54,747 nucleotides of DNA from Solirubrobacteraceae bacterium (GTDB taxonomy: Bacteria; Actinomycetota; Thermoleophilia; Solirubrobacterales; Solirubrobacteraceae), in assembly GCA_025451035.1 (NCBI GenBank), contig JANWLE010000018.1, positions 1 through 54,747 of the forward strand, written 5' to 3'. Each line of letters begins with the position of its first letter. Within the stretch, counting starts at the first letter, position 1. This document shows, piece after piece, positions 28,037 through 37,281 of this stretch. The translations under genes were made by a program, and so were the position numbers. The notes under the pieces are model-generated. The model worked only from the letters and a program-made list of their open reading frames with translations, was not told the DNA's origin and did no database searches.

Positions 28037-29071
28037 ATGCGTGTTGGCTTGCTCACCGGCGGGGGGGACTGCCCGGGGCTGAACGCGGCGATCCGCGCGG
28101 TGGTGCGCCGCGGCCTGGTCACTGGCGAGCACAGCTTCTGCGGCTTTCGCTACGGCTGGGCGGGGGTGCTGGAGCAGGACGTGGTGGAGCTCACGCTGCA
28201 GAGCACAGCGGGAATCCTCCCTCGCGGCGGCACGATCCTCGGCACGTCCCGCACCAACCCGCTGGCTGATCGGGAGGTGGGGCTCGAGCGCATTCGGCGG
28301 GCTTTTGAGCAGCAGCGGCTGGATGGGCTGGTGGCGATCGGTGGTGAGGACACGCTCGGCGTCGCGCTCGCGTTGGCGCAGGAGGGCCTGCCGGTTGTGG
28401 GTGTCCCGAAGACGGTCGACAACGACCTGGCCGCGACCGACTTCACTTTCGGCTTCCACACAGCCGTACAGATCGCCACGGACGCGATCGACCGCCTGCA
28501 TACGACCGCCGAGTCGCATAACCGCGTGATCGTCGTCGAGGTGATGGGGCGCCACGCCGGCTGGATCGCGGCCTACGCCGGTATCGCCGGTGGCGCTGAC
28601 GCGATCCTCGTGCCGGAGCGACCCTTCGACATCGACGAGGTCTGCAAGCATCTGCGGCGGCGCCACGAACGCGGCCGCACGTTCTCGATCGTGGTGGTGG
28701 CGGAGGGAGCGACGCCGCACGAGGGGGCCTCACTGGTGCTCGCCAGCGAGAAGCTGGACGCGTTCGGTCACGTGCGCCTCGGCGGGATCGGTGTGACGCT
28801 GGAGAAGGAGATCGAGCGGCGTACGGGCTTCGAGACGCGGGCGACGATCCTCGGGCACGTACAGCGTGGCGGTACGCCCTGCGCCTACGATCGGGTGCTC
28901 GCCACCCGTTTCGGGGTCGCGGCGATGAGCGCGCTCGAGGGCGGGCGCTTCGGCGTGATGGTCGCGCTGCGGGCTACCGGGATCGTCGAGGTGGCGCTCA
29001 CGCAGGCGCTCGCCGAGCCCAAGCTGCTCGACCCAGACCTATATGAGACGGCCGAAGTCTTCTTCGGCTAG
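28037..29071 (+). CDS. 6-phosphofructokinase, PPi-type active-site residues
   Basis: 344 residues from ATG 28037; an in-frame ATG at 27995 adds 14 unlikely residues. Motifs: TGGGDCPGLNAAIR, then GGEDTLG with Asp105 where ATP enzymes have Gly104, and GVPKTVDND with Lys125 where E. coli has Gly124. Asp plus Lys at these two positions is the pattern of pyrophosphate-dependent enzymes. Later motifs MGRHAGWIAAYAG and HVQRGG are conserved. A PPi enzyme runs reversibly and saves ATP, which suits an energy-limited state. Confidence 0.92.
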   Translation: MRVGLLTGGGDCPGLNAAIRAVVRRGLVTGEHSFCGFRYGWAGVLEQDVVELTLQSTAGILPRGGTILGTSRTNPLADREVGLERIRRAFEQQRLDGLVAIGGEDTLGVALALAQEGLPVVGVPKTVDNDLAATDFTFGFHTAVQIATDAIDRLHTTAESHNRVIVVEVMGRHAGWIAAYAGIAGGADAILVPERPFDIDEVCKHLRRRHERGRTFSIVVVAEGATPHEGASLVLASEKLDAFGHVRLGGIGVTLEKEIERRTGFETRATILGHVQRGGTPCAYDRVLATRFGVAAMSALEGGRFGVMVALRATGIVEVALTQALAEPKLLDPDLYETAEVFFG

Positions 29072-29107
29072 CCCGTACGTCATGTCTCGCTCACGCTCGC
29101 CTCGCAG

Positions 29108-30283
29108 ATGGCAGTGAGCTTCGAGACCCTCGCGGTGATCGTGCTGGCGGGCCTGGGTGGACCGCTGCTTGCGATCGCGGGCCGTCGCCGCTTCGTGCCG
29201 GTCGTGATCGGCGAGCTCCTCGCCGGGGTGCTGATCGGCCCGGAAGCGCTGGGCGCGGTCGATCCCGCGAATGGCACCGTCACGCTGCTCGGCGATATCG
29301 GTTTCGCGATGCTGATGCTGACCGTCGGGATGCACCTGCCGCTGCGCGACCCGCGGCTGGCCGGCTCGCTGAGAAGCGGCGCTTGGGTCGCGGCGATCGT
29401 CGCGGTGCTCGCGGTCCCGGGCGGGCTGCTCGCGTCGGCTGTCGCCGGCACCGGCCACGCCGCCGTCTACGCGGTGCTGCTCGCGTCGGGGTCGGCCGCT
29501 GTGTTGCTGCCCGCCTTCCAGGAGGCGGGCGTCTCCAGCGGCGAGGTGATGACTGTGATGGCGCAGGTCACCGTCGCCGACCTCGTCACGATCGTCTCGG
29601 TCCCTGTGGTCCTGCAGCCGGCGCGCGCCGGCAACGCGGCGCTGGGAGGCGTGCTGGTCGCCGCGGCGGTGCTGGCTCTGCTCGCCGTGTCCCGTCTGCT
29701 CGCTTCGCGCCACGAGGTGCACCGTCTGCGCCGCCTATCCAAGCAGCGCCGCTGGGTCCTCGATCTGCGCCTGTCGCTGCTCGTCCTGTTCGCGCTGGGC
29801 TGGGTCGCCCAGAAGAGCGGAACGAGCATCCTCATCGCGGGGTTCGGCGCTGGTGTGATGGTGGCCGTCCTCGGCGGACCGCACCGCCTCTCGACCCAGA
29901 TGCGGGGTGTCGCCGATGGTTTCTTCATCCCGCTGTACTTCGTCGTCCTCGGCGCGCGCCTAGACCTCGTTGGTTTCTTCGCACACCCGGGGATGCTCGC
30001 TCTGGCGGCGGCGCTCGCGTGCGTGAACACTGCGATCCGCCTGCTCGCCGCCGTGATCACGGGCCACTCGTCAGCGGCCGCGCTCGCGGCGAGCGCACAG
30101 CTGGGGGTGCCCGCCGCGGTCGCCTCGCTCGGCCTGGCCGAGCATGTACTCGCACCCGCCACCGCGACCGCGATCATCCTCGCCGCGCTGGTCAGCCTCG
30201 CCATCTGCACCGTCGGCGTGGAGTTGCTGGTCGCTCGAGCCGAGACGGCCGGGCCGCTCAGCGCGGGCGCAGCAGCGCCCTGA
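29108..30283 (+). CDS. CPA2-type cation/proton antiporter
   Basis: 391 residues with about twelve hydrophobic segments. The N-terminal stretch FVPVVIGELLAGVLIGPEALG is typical of KefB/NapA-type exchangers. The core holds GVSSGEVMTVMAQVTVADLV, with an Asp in the usual ion-site helix. It lacks a TrkA-N or other cytoplasmic tail. It probably exchanges Na+ or K+ for H+ at the cell membrane. Its 3' end overlaps the convergent acetate kinase gene by 26 bp. Confidence 0.88.
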   Translation: MAVSFETLAVIVLAGLGGPLLAIAGRRRFVPVVIGELLAGVLIGPEALGAVDPANGTVTLLGDIGFAMLMLTVGMHLPLRDPRLAGSLRSGAWVAAIVAVLAVPGGLLASAVAGTGHAAVYAVLLASGSAAVLLPAFQEAGVSSGEVMTVMAQVTVADLVTIVSVPVVLQPARAGNAALGGVLVAAAVLALLAVSRLLASRHEVHRLRRLSKQRRWVLDLRLSLLVLFALGWVAQKSGTSILIAGFGAGVMVAVLGGPHRLSTQMRGVADGFFIPLYFVVLGARLDLVGFFAHPGMLALAAALACVNTAIRLLAAVITGHSSAAALAASAQLGVPAAVASLGLAEHVLAPATATAIILAALVSLAICTVGVELLVARAETAGPLSAGAAAP

Positions 30284-31358
30284 CGGCGCGCGCGATCTGG
30301 ATGTCCTCGCGTGAGCTGAGTACGAGCGCCCGCACCGGTGCCTCGGCGGCGCCTATCTCGGTGTCGGCGCTGGCCCGCGCGTTGCGTGTCTGGTCAAGCT
30401 GCACGCCGAGGAAGGACAGGCCGGCTGTGGCGAGCGCGCGGACATGGGCGGCGTGCTCTCCCACGCCGCCGGTGAAGCTCAGCACGTCGAGCCCCCCGAG
30501 GCTGGCCGCCATCGCCGCGATCGCGCCGCGCAGGCGGTGCACGTACACGTCGAGGGCGAGCCGCGCCGAGGTCTCGCCACCAGCCGCGCGCTCGATCACC
30601 TCGCGCATGTCGGGGCTGCCGCAGAGGCCCTTGATGCCCGAGTCGTGCTCGAGCCCGTCCGCCACCTGCGCTGTGGTCAGGCTGCCGTGGTCCAGTAGCC
30701 ACAGCAGCAGGCCCGGGTCGACGCTGCCCGAGCGCGTGGCCATCACCAGCCCCTCCAGTGGCGTGAAGCCCATCGTGGTGTCCAGCGAGCGCCCATCGGC
30801 GATAGCGCAAACCGACGCTCCGGCCCCGAGGTGGCAGCTGATGATCCGCAGTCCGTGGGCGTTTAGGGCGAGCACCTCGGGCACGCGTGAGGCCACCCAG
30901 GCGTGCGAGAGGCCGTGGAAACCGTAGCGGCGCAGGCCCCATTTGCTGCGCCACGCCGCGGGCAGCGCATAGGTCGCGGCGGCGGGAGGAAGGGTGAGGT
31001 GAAACGCGGTGTCAAAGCATGCGACTGCGGGGGTGTGGGGGAGCGCCTCGCTGACCGCATCGAGCACGGCCAGCGACTTGTGCTGGTGTAGCGGCGCGAG
31101 GTCAGAGAGCTCGCCGAGAGCTCTGCGCACCGCCGCGGTGATGGGCACCGCCTCACGGAAGAGCTCCCCGCCGTGCACGATGCGATGCCCGACCGCGTCA
31201 GCTTGCGAGAAGGGGGCGGCAAGCGCCGCCTTGAGCTCGGCGGGGTCGGCCCGCGCTCGCGGGGCCGCCAGTTCACGCTCGGCCAGCGTCTCGTCGCCGG
31301 CGTCTAGCAGCGTCAGCTTGACGCTGCTAGAGCCGGCGTTGACGACCAGTACGCGCAC
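30258..31358 (-). CDS. ackA: Acetate kinase
   Basis: 366 residues, a little shorter than the usual ~400. Signature 1 VNAGSSSVKLTLLD is at the N-terminus and signature 2 GFHGLSHAWVA near residue 145; the later GCGSPDMRE-like stretch (LCGSPDMREV) and FTGGVGEHA are also present. It converts acetyl phosphate plus ADP to acetate plus ATP. It starts 9 bp after the phosphoketolase stop, forming a two-gene operon that makes ATP directly from sugar phosphates. Confidence 0.96.
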   Translation of the reverse strand: MRVLVVNAGSSSVKLTLLDAGDETLAERELAAPRARADPAELKAALAAPFSQADAVGHRIVHGGELFREAVPITAAVRRALGELSDLAPLHQHKSLAVLDAVSEALPHTPAVACFDTAFHLTLPPAAATYALPAAWRSKWGLRRYGFHGLSHAWVASRVPEVLALNAHGLRIISCHLGAGASVCAIADGRSLDTTMGFTPLEGLVMATRSGSVDPGLLLWLLDHGSLTTAQVADGLEHDSGIKGLCGSPDMREVIERAAGGETSARLALDVYVHRLRGAIAAMAASLGGLDVLSFTGGVGEHAAHVRALATAGLSFLGVQLDQTRNARASADTEIGAAEAPVRALVLSSREDIQIARAVRALLRPR

Positions 31359-31367
31359 GAGCCCGCC

Positions 31368-33773
31368 CTACGTGCTTTCTGCCTGCGGCCAGCGCCAGTC
31401 GGTGATATCGGGGCTGTCGCTGCCGTGCTCGCGGGTGTAGGCGCGGTGGCGCAGGCGTTCGTCGGCCATCAGCTGGCGCACGTGCGCCGCGCGCTCGGCG
31501 AGCCCCGGCACCCTGTCGAGCACGTCGATCACGAGGTGAAAGCGGTCCAGGTCGTTGAGCATCACCATGTCGAACGGCGTCGTGGTGGTGCCCTCCTCCT
31601 TGTAGCCGCGCACGTGGATGTTGTGGTGGTTGGTTCGCCTGTAGGTGAGGCGGTGGATCAGCCAGGGGTAGCCGTGGTAAGCGAAGACGACCGGTTGCGA
31701 GGTGGTGAAGAGCGCGTCGAACTCCGAGTCGGGCAGGCCGTGCGGGTGCTCGCTGTCGGGCTGAAGGCGCATCAGGTCGACCACGTTGACGAGGCGCACC
31801 CGCAGGTCGGGCAGGTGCTCGCGCAGCAGCGCGCTCGCGGCCACGCACTCGAGCGTGGGCACGTCACCGGCGCAGGCGAGCACCACGTTGGGCTCCTGCT
31901 CGCCGTCGTTGGAGAACTCATCCCAGATGCCGATGCCGCGCGCGCAGTGCGCGATCGCCCGGTCCATCGGCAGGTAGTCCAGCGACGGCTGCTTGCCGGC
32001 GACGATCACGTTGACGTAATGGCGGCTGCGCAGGCAGTGGTCGGCGACCGACAGCAGGCAGTTGGCGTCGGGTGGAAAGTAGACCCGCACGATCTGGGCC
32101 TTCTTGTTGACGACATGGTCGATGAAGCCGGGGTCCTGGTGAGAGAAACCGTTGTGGTCTTGACGCCACACGTGCGAGGAGAGCAGATAGTTCAGCGAGG
32201 CGATCGGCGCCCGCCACGGGATGTCGCGGGTCACCTTCAGCCACTTGGCGTGCTGGTTGAACATCGAGTCGACGATGTGGATGAAGGCCTCGTAGCAGTT
32301 GAACAGGCCATGCCTGCCGGTCAGCAAATAGCCCTCGAGCCAGCCCTGGCAGAGGTGCTCGCTCAAGACCTCCATCACGCGCCCGTCGGGCGCGAGATGC
32401 TCGTCGTCCTCGCGCCGCTCGGCCTCCCAAGTGCGGTCGGTCGCCTCGAACAGCGCGCCCAGGCGGTTGGAGGCGGTCTCGTCGGGGCCCATCACGCGGA
32501 AACGGTCGGCGTTCATCTTCATGACGTCGCGCAGAAAGGCGCCCAGCACGCGCGTCGGTTCGCTCACGCTCGCGGTCGCTCGCGGCACGTCCACCGCGTA
32601 GTCGCGGAAGTCCGGCAGCTCCAGCGCACGCACCAGTAGCCCTCCGTTTGTGTGTGGGTTGGCGCCCATGCGCCGTATACCGGAGGGCGCCAGTGCCGCC
32701 AGCTCCGCGCGCAGGGCACCGTGCTCGTCGAAGAGCTCCTGTGGGCGATAGGAGCGCAGCCACTCCTCCAGGGCGCGCAGGGCCCCGGGTTTGGAGGCGA
32801 GGTCGGACAACGGCACCTGGTGAGAGCGGAAGGATCCCTCCGCGGGCAGCCCGTCGACCTCCTTCGGTCCCGTCCAGCCCTTCGGGGTGCGCAGCACGAT
32901 CATTGGCCAGCGGGGGCGGGAAGGCTCGCCTGTGCTGCGCGCCCGCTCCTGTATGAGTGCGATCTCGTCGGCGACCTCCTCTAGCGTGGCTGCCATCAGG
33001 GCGTGCATCGTGGCGGGGTCCTCGCCCTCGACGAAGCGGGGCGCGTAGCCGTAGCCTTCGAGCAGCGCGCGCAGCTCCTCGCCGGGGATCCGCGCCAGCA
33101 CCGTCGGGCTGGCGATCTTGTAGCCGTTGAGGTGCAGCACCGGCAGCACGGCGCCGTCGCGCGCCGGGTTGAGGAACTTGTTCGAGTGCCAGCTGGTGGC
33201 CAACGGCCCGGTCTCGGCCTCGCCGTCCCCGACGACGCAGCAGACCAGCAGGTCGGGGTTATCGAAGGCGGCGCCGTAGGCGTGGGCGAGCGAGTAGCCG
33301 AGCTCACCGCCCTCGTGGATCGAACCGGGGGTCTCAGGCGCGACGTGGCTCGGGATCCCGCCGGGGAAGGAGAACTGTCGAAATAGTCGCCGTAGGCCCT
33401 CCTCGTCACGCCCTATGTGGGGATAGACCTCACTGTAGGTGCCCTGTAGATACACGTTGGCGACCAGCCCCGGCCCGCCGTGCCCCGGCCCGGTGACGTA
33501 GATAACGTTCAGGTCGCGCTGGCGGATCAGCCTGTTCACGTGTACATAGATGAAGTTCAGGCCGGGCGTGGTGCCCCAGTGACCGAGCAGCCGCGGCTTG
33601 GTGTGCTCCAAACGCAGCGGCTCGCGCAGAAGCGGGTTCTCAAGCAAATAGATCTGCCCCACCGAGAGGTAGTTGGCCGCGCGCCAGTAGGCGTGGAGCT
33701 CTTCCAGTTCGGTAGCTGGGAGGTGGCTGGCAGGGCTACTCATAGGGGTTAAGGGGCGCCGCGATCGGCTCAC
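31368..33773 (-). CDS. xfp: Xylulose-5-phosphate/fructose-6-phosphate phosphoketolase
   Basis: 801 residues, the family's normal size. Thiamine-diphosphate enzyme motifs include [60 protein letters not shown] and, near residue 540, [18 protein letters not shown]. It splits ketose phosphates with phosphate to acetyl phosphate plus an aldose phosphate. Acetate kinase follows 9 bp downstream. The start is either GTG 33773 or ATG 33743; neither has a clear ribosome site. Confidence 0.96.
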   Translation of the reverse strand: MSRSRRPLTPMSSPASHLPATELEELHAYWRAANYLSVGQIYLLENPLLREPLRLEHTKPRLLGHWGTTPGLNFIYVHVNRLIRQRDLNVIYVTGPGHGGPGLVANVYLQGTYSEVYPHIGRDEEGLRRLFRQFSFPGGIPSHVAPETPGSIHEGGELGYSLAHAYGAAFDNPDLLVCCVVGDGEAETGPLATSWHSNKFLNPARDGAVLPVLHLNGYKIASPTVLARIPGEELRALLEGYGYAPRFVEGEDPATMHALMAATLEEVADEIALIQERARSTGEPSRPRWPMIVLRTPKGWTGPKEVDGLPAEGSFRSHQVPLSDLASKPGALRALEEWLRSYRPQELFDEHGALRAELAALAPSGIRRMGANPHTNGGLLVRALELPDFRDYAVDVPRATASVSEPTRVLGAFLRDVMKMNADRFRVMGPDETASNRLGALFEATDRTWEAERREDDEHLAPDGRVMEVLSEHLCQGWLEGYLLTGRHGLFNCYEAFIHIVDSMFNQHAKWLKVTRDIPWRAPIASLNYLLSSHVWRQDHNGFSHQDPGFIDHVVNKKAQIVRVYFPPDANCLLSVADHCLRSRHYVNVIVAGKQPSLDYLPMDRAIAHCARGIGIWDEFSNDGEQEPNVVLACAGDVPTLECVAASALLREHLPDLRVRLVNVVDLMRLQPDSEHPHGLPDSEFDALFTTSQPVVFAYHGYPWLIHRLTYRRTNHHNIHVRGYKEEGTTTTPFDMVMLNDLDRFHLVIDVLDRVPGLAERAAHVRQLMADERLRHRAYTREHGSDSPDITDWRWPQAEST

Positions 33774-33925
33774 ACGTCGATCATCGCGTGCACGACGCCG
33801 CTAGCCGTCCGAGTTTCAAGCCTGATTCGTCTCCGTAGAAGACCGCAGTAGCTCTGGTGCGCACCCCGGAGTTCCCGCGGTTCTGCTGCGCCTAGCATCA
33901 CACCTAGTAAACCAGCGGAGATGCG
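33774..33925. promoter_or_regulatory. Divergent promoter region, phosphoketolase / universal stress protein
   Basis: The gap holds CCGTAG at 33833-33838 and, toward the stress protein gene, a TAGCAT -10-like box at 33893-33898 followed by AGCGGAG just before the start codon. The TAGCAT lies inside an element repeated upstream of the small ribbon-helix-helix gene (35793-35810). Confidence 0.45.
33893..33912 (+). promoter_or_regulatory. Element shared with the ribbon-helix-helix promoter, copy 1
   Basis: TAGCATCA then CACCTAGTAAAC. Copy 2 at 35793-35810 reads TAGCATCA then CCTAGTCAAC: it differs by a 2-bp deletion and one substitution. It covers the probable -10 of the stress protein gene, a typical repressor position. 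Confidence 0.5.
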
Positions 33926-34822
33926 ATGTTCAAGCGAGTGCTCGTAGGGGTGGACGGCAGGTCCAACGGCCGTGACGCTGTGGCGCTCGCCACGCGCCTG
34001 ATCGAGTCTGGCGGGACGTTGACGCTCGCGCACGTGCACAGCGGCGAGGTCGGCCCGCTCCACGCGCGGACCCCTTCGTTGGCTGCGCAGGAGCGCGAGG
34101 CCTCACAGCTGCTGCTAGAGCAAGAGCGCGCTGCGAGTGACGTCGAGGCGAGGCTCGTCAGCGTCGTGGCGGCTAGCCCCGGGCGCGGACTTCACCAGCA
34201 GGCGGAGGCCGAAGGCGCTGACTTGCTGGTGGTCGGCTCGTGCTGCCACGGCGTCTTCGGGCGAGCGATGCTCGGCAACGACACCCGGGGCGCGCTCAAC
34301 GGCGCGCCGTGCGCCGTCGCGATCGCGCCCCGCGGCTACGCCCAGAGCCCTCACACGATCGGCAGGATCGGTGTGGCCTACAACGGGTCCGAAGAGAGCA
34401 AGACGGCGCTGGCCGCCTCGCGCGAGCTTGCGGCGCAGACGAGCGCGACGGTTCACGCGCTTGAAGTCGTCTCGGTGTCGTCCTACGCGTTCGCCGGGCT
34501 GATGGCGGCAAGCATTGGCGACAGCCTGGAGATGATGCTCGAGGAGGCGAACACGAGGATGAAGGAGCTTCCCGAGGTCAAGGGCCGCGCCGTGTGCGGA
34601 CTGGCGGGCGAGGAACTCGCCGCCTTCGGCGAGGAAGTGGACATTCTCGTCATCGGGTCGCGCAGCTATGGGCCGGTACGCCGCCTGGTGCTCGGCAGCA
34701 CCTCAGACTACCTCGAGCGTCACGCCCGCTGCGCCCTGCTGGTGCTGCCCCGGGCTGCCCAGCACGCAGAGATCAGTGCCACCGAGCTCTCAGGCACCGG
34801 CGAGTGGCTGCAGCACCAGTGA
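33926..34822 (+). CDS. Tandem universal stress protein
   Basis: 298 residues made of two USP domains (about 1-142 and 148-290). Both have the ATP-binding pattern: LVVGSCCHGVFGRAMLGN in the first and LVIGSRSYGPVRRLVLGSTS in the second. Tandem USPs such as Rv2623 bind ATP and slow growth in hypoxia. The start ATG at 33926 follows AGCGGAG; an overlapping ATG at 33921 is out of frame. It is divergent from phosphoketolase. Confidence 0.94.
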   Translation: MFKRVLVGVDGRSNGRDAVALATRLIESGGTLTLAHVHSGEVGPLHARTPSLAAQEREASQLLLEQERAASDVEARLVSVVAASPGRGLHQQAEAEGADLLVVGSCCHGVFGRAMLGNDTRGALNGAPCAVAIAPRGYAQSPHTIGRIGVAYNGSEESKTALAASRELAAQTSATVHALEVVSVSSYAFAGLMAASIGDSLEMMLEEANTRMKELPEVKGRAVCGLAGEELAAFGEEVDILVIGSRSYGPVRRLVLGSTSDYLERHARCALLVLPRAAQHAEISATELSGTGEWLQHQ

Positions 34823-35243
34823 GCGCTCGCTGTTGAGTTCCGTCTCGCCAGGCGGGCACCGTCGGGGTAGCGGGTTCTCGCGGCTCGCGGGAAAGAGCTT
34901 GAGCAGGAAGGCGAGGCTCGGCTGCTGCTAGGGGCCGGTCGCCTTATCGGGTGAGCGACTCGAGAAGCTCGCGCCAGGGTCGAGCCTATGAATCGCGGCC
35001 GCGGCGAGAGGCTCCAGTCACGGAACGCTCGATGCTTGGCAGGTAGCCCCATGTGTACCCTTCGAGCATCCATCGTTTCGGGCTTCGGGCCGGCGCACGA
35101 GCTTGCCGCCAACAGCATCCTGTCTGGGGTACGCGGGGATATCGCGAGGGCTCGCGATGAGCGGGCGTGGCGCTCGGCGAACGCGTGACGTCATCTGGCA
35201 TGCTTTGGCTACTTCGTCGCTGAGGCTGAAGAAAGAGGTTGCG
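34823..35243. other. 421-bp gap with an inverted repeat, no gene recognised
   Basis: Short frames on both strands here have no protein-like features. A perfect inverted repeat ATCGCGA-GGGC-TCGCGAT lies at 35141-35158, about 85 bp before the cupin start. AAAGAGG at 35232-35238 is the cupin ribosome site. No tRNA or known RNA fold is visible. Confidence 0.4.
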
Positions 35244-35618
35244 ATGCAAAGCTGGGAGTTGAACGCGATTAACCTCAAGCCACGACTGCCTGAGATTCTC
35301 TCCACCTGCGCTGCGGCTCGTGTAATCGTGCTCGACCTGGCTAGTGGCGAGAGCCTCTCAGACCATGAGGTTCACGAGCACGCGTGGCTTGTAGTGGTGC
35401 GGGGTGAGGTCGAGGTGAGCACTGCCTCCGGAGGGCTGGTTCGTGGTGGAGGCGGGCTGTTGGTCGAGTTCGCTCCGGGTGAGCGGCACGAGGTGGTTGC
35501 TTCTGAAGATACGCGGCTTCTACTGATGCTCGCGCCATGGCCGGGAAAGGGTCATCCTGGAGCGATGACTATCCGCGAGAAGCTTTACGCCCGTCGTCAT
35601 GCCGCTAAGCAAGCGTAG
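35244..35618 (+). CDS. Small cupin-domain protein
   Basis: 124 residues from ATG 35244 with AGAGG seven bases upstream. One cupin barrel: LASGESLSDHEVHEHAWLVVVRGEVEVS has the first motif with two His, and FAPGERHEVVASEDTRLLLML the second with one His, so a metal site is likely. The C-terminus has a basic helix REKLYARRHAAKQA. Role unknown; small cupins often act as metal-dependent sensors or enzymes. The 3' end overlaps the convergent regulator gene by 14 bp. Confidence 0.8.
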   Translation: MQSWELNAINLKPRLPEILSTCAAARVIVLDLASGESLSDHEVHEHAWLVVVRGEVEVSTASGGLVRGGGGLLVEFAPGERHEVVASEDTRLLLMLAPWPGKGHPGAMTIREKLYARRHAAKQA

Positions 35619-35781
35619 TACTTGGAGCCTCGCTCACCCATACCGCTAGCACCTGGGCTAGGCCGAGGTGCTGGGCGAGTGCGGCGCGCGTGACCTCGGA
35701 CGCCGACGTGTGCCGTCTCCGCGCCTCTCGGTCGAGTGCCTGGGCGAGGTCATCGGGAAGGGACACAGTGGTGCGCTGCAT
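35605..35781 (-). CDS. Ribbon-helix-helix (CopG/Arc-like) DNA-binding protein, 58 aa
   Basis: Translating the minus strand gives a 58-residue protein starting MQRTTVSLPDDLAQALDREA, followed by RRRHTSASEVTRAALAQHLG and a short tail. The beta strand RTTVSLP plus two helices is the ribbon-helix-helix fold used by autoregulating repressors and antitoxins. No toxin-like partner adjoins it; the cupin gene is convergent. Its promoter region carries an element also found over the -10 of the universal stress protein gene, so it may regulate both. Confidence 0.75.
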   Translation of the reverse strand: MQRTTVSLPDDLAQALDREARRRHTSASEVTRAALAQHLGLAQVLAVWVSEAPSTTLA

Positions 35782-35792
35782 AACGGCATATT

Positions 35793-35810
35793 TAGCATCA
35801 CCTAGTCAAC
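35793..35810 (+). promoter_or_regulatory. Element shared with the stress-protein promoter, copy 2
   Basis: TAGCATCA then CCTAGTCAAC, 12 bp upstream of the ribbon-helix-helix gene start (gene on the minus strand). See copy 1 at 33893-33912. On the minus strand TTGACT in this element could also serve as a -35. Confidence 0.5.
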
Positions 35811-35908
35811 TTGAGGATCCTTTCTGCATCCAAAAGGGGAGTTAGCGAACCAGCGCGGCAAGTAGGCTGGACCACCATCGGCGGCCGTGCACGCGGCCAG
35901 CCAGCGAG

Positions 35909-36274
35909 TCAGCGCAGGCCGGCGCGCAGCACGCTCGCGAGCACCACTGCGTTGTTGTGCTCGGTGTCGCGGGCGCCGTAGAGGATCGTCAAGCGTCCCT
36001 CGCGCGCGGTTCGGCGCAGCCGCGAAAGGGTCTGTCGCTGATCGCGCAGCTCCGCCATGTAGCGGCGCCTGAACTCCTCGAAGCGCTCGGGGCGGTGATC
36101 AAACCAGCGGCGTAGCTCATCGGAAGGCGCGAGCTCCCGCGTCCACTCGTCCAGTTGCGCGCGGTCCTTGCTGACGCCACGTGGCCAGAGCCGGTCGATG
36201 AGCACGCGACGCCCATCGTCGGCGCTCGCCGGTTGCTGGACCCGCTTCACCTGGATATCTAGCGATCCGGCCAT
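35909..36274 (-). CDS. DUF488 family protein
   Basis: 121 residues with the family marks VLIDRLWPRGVSK near residue 24, WTRELAPSDELRRWFDHRPERFEEFRRRY in the middle and a C-terminal GARDTEHNNAVVL. DUF488 proteins are found across bacteria and have no firm function. The gene is 17 bp downstream of the nitronate monooxygenase gene's end on the same strand and may share its transcript. Confidence 0.88.
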   Translation of the reverse strand: MAGSLDIQVKRVQQPASADDGRRVLIDRLWPRGVSKDRAQLDEWTRELAPSDELRRWFDHRPERFEEFRRRYMAELRDQRQTLSRLRRTAREGRLTILYGARDTEHNNAVVLASVLRAGLR

Positions 36275-36291
36275 GTCGTTTGTCTACCCGC

Positions 36292-37281
36292 TCACGGCGT
36301 CAGCCGTAGCACTGCCTCCTCGGCGGGGATGATGTCCTGCAGCCGTCTCGCTGTCTCCCCGGCATACAGCGCGGTGCGCTCGACGGCGCTGTCGGGCATC
36401 CCTGCCAGCGGCAGGGCGGGGCTGAATAGCGGCAGCGCGGGACGCTGCCATGCGGCGAGGCTGCCCATAGCCTCAAGCGGCGCGAGCCGGCCGATGGGTG
36501 CGCTTGCTCGCGCCAGCAACCTCGCGTACACGGGGCCGAGCTCGCTTCTAGCGCACCAGCGTTCGGTCGCCTGATTCGGCACGACGCGGTGAAGCAGCGG
36601 CCAGCCGAGGCCGAACAGCTGTGTTGCGAGCGTCTGTTGGGAGCCCATCACACGGCGCTTGTACTGCGGGTGAGCCGCTGACTCTTCGGTGAGCAGAAAG
36701 CGTGTCCCGGCGATCGCGGCGACCGCGCCGAGATCGAGCAGGCGGCGGACATCGGCTGCTTCGGCGACACCGCCGGCGGCAAGCACCGGCAGCTCGCCCG
36801 CGACTTCGAGGATCCGTGGCAGCGCCGAGGTGACGGGCTCGGTGCCGACGAGGTGTCCACCGGCCTCGATTCCTTGCACGACTAGGCCATTCGCGCCGGC
36901 GGCGATCGCCCGAATCGCCTGCTCGCGGGTGCCGACAGTGATGAGCACCCTCGCGCCTCGCTGGCGCAGCGCGCTCGTCCAGCGCCGCGAGATGCCGCCG
37001 TGCAACACGGTGAGCGCCGCGTCATCTGCGGCGCGCTCGACGTGGCCGCGGCGGATGAAAGGCACGAGCAGGTTTGCCGCGACCGGACGCGCCCCGGCGC
37101 GCCTGCGGGCGTCCGCGAGCGCCTGCGCGAACGCGGAGACCCCCATCATGCCGACAGTGCCGAGACCCCCCGCGGCAGAAACCGCTCCGGCCAGCTCGCC
37201 GCGATCGACGCCGCCGGCCATGCCGGCCTGGACCACCGGGCGCTGCAGGGCGAGCTCGTCGAGGAACGTGGCGCGGTTCAT
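36292..37281 (-). CDS. Nitronate monooxygenase-type flavoprotein
   Basis: 329 residues from ATG 37281; upstream codons to 37365 do not look like protein. TIM barrel with FMN-binding motifs: RPVVQAGMAGGVDRGELAGAV at the start, GLVVQGIEAGGHLVG and LAAGGVAEAADVRRLLDLGA. The family oxidises alkyl nitronates, and some members act on other enolates. It is divergent from the NarL-type regulator gene. The true substrate is not evident. Confidence 0.88.
   Translation of the reverse strand: MNRATFLDELALQRPVVQAGMAGGVDRGELAGAVSAAGGLGTVGMMGVSAFAQALADARRRAGARPVAANLLVPFIRRGHVERAADDAALTVLHGGISRRWTSALRQRGARVLITVGTREQAIRAIAAGANGLVVQGIEAGGHLVGTEPVTSALPRILEVAGELPVLAAGGVAEAADVRRLLDLGAVAAIAGTRFLLTEESAAHPQYKRRVMGSQQTLATQLFGLGWPLLHRVVPNQATERWCARSELGPVYARLLARASAPIGRLAPLEAMGSLAAWQRPALPLFSPALPLAGMPDSAVERTALYAGETARRLQDIIPAEEAVLRLTP

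Noticed and set aside
34823-35243. tRNA or other RNA gene in the 421-bp gap
   Set aside because: No T-loop or CCA-like signature and no extended fold was found by eye.
35605-35781. Antitoxin of a toxin-antitoxin pair
   Set aside because: The neighbour is a cupin on the opposite strand and no toxin-like ORF adjoins the ribbon-helix-helix gene.
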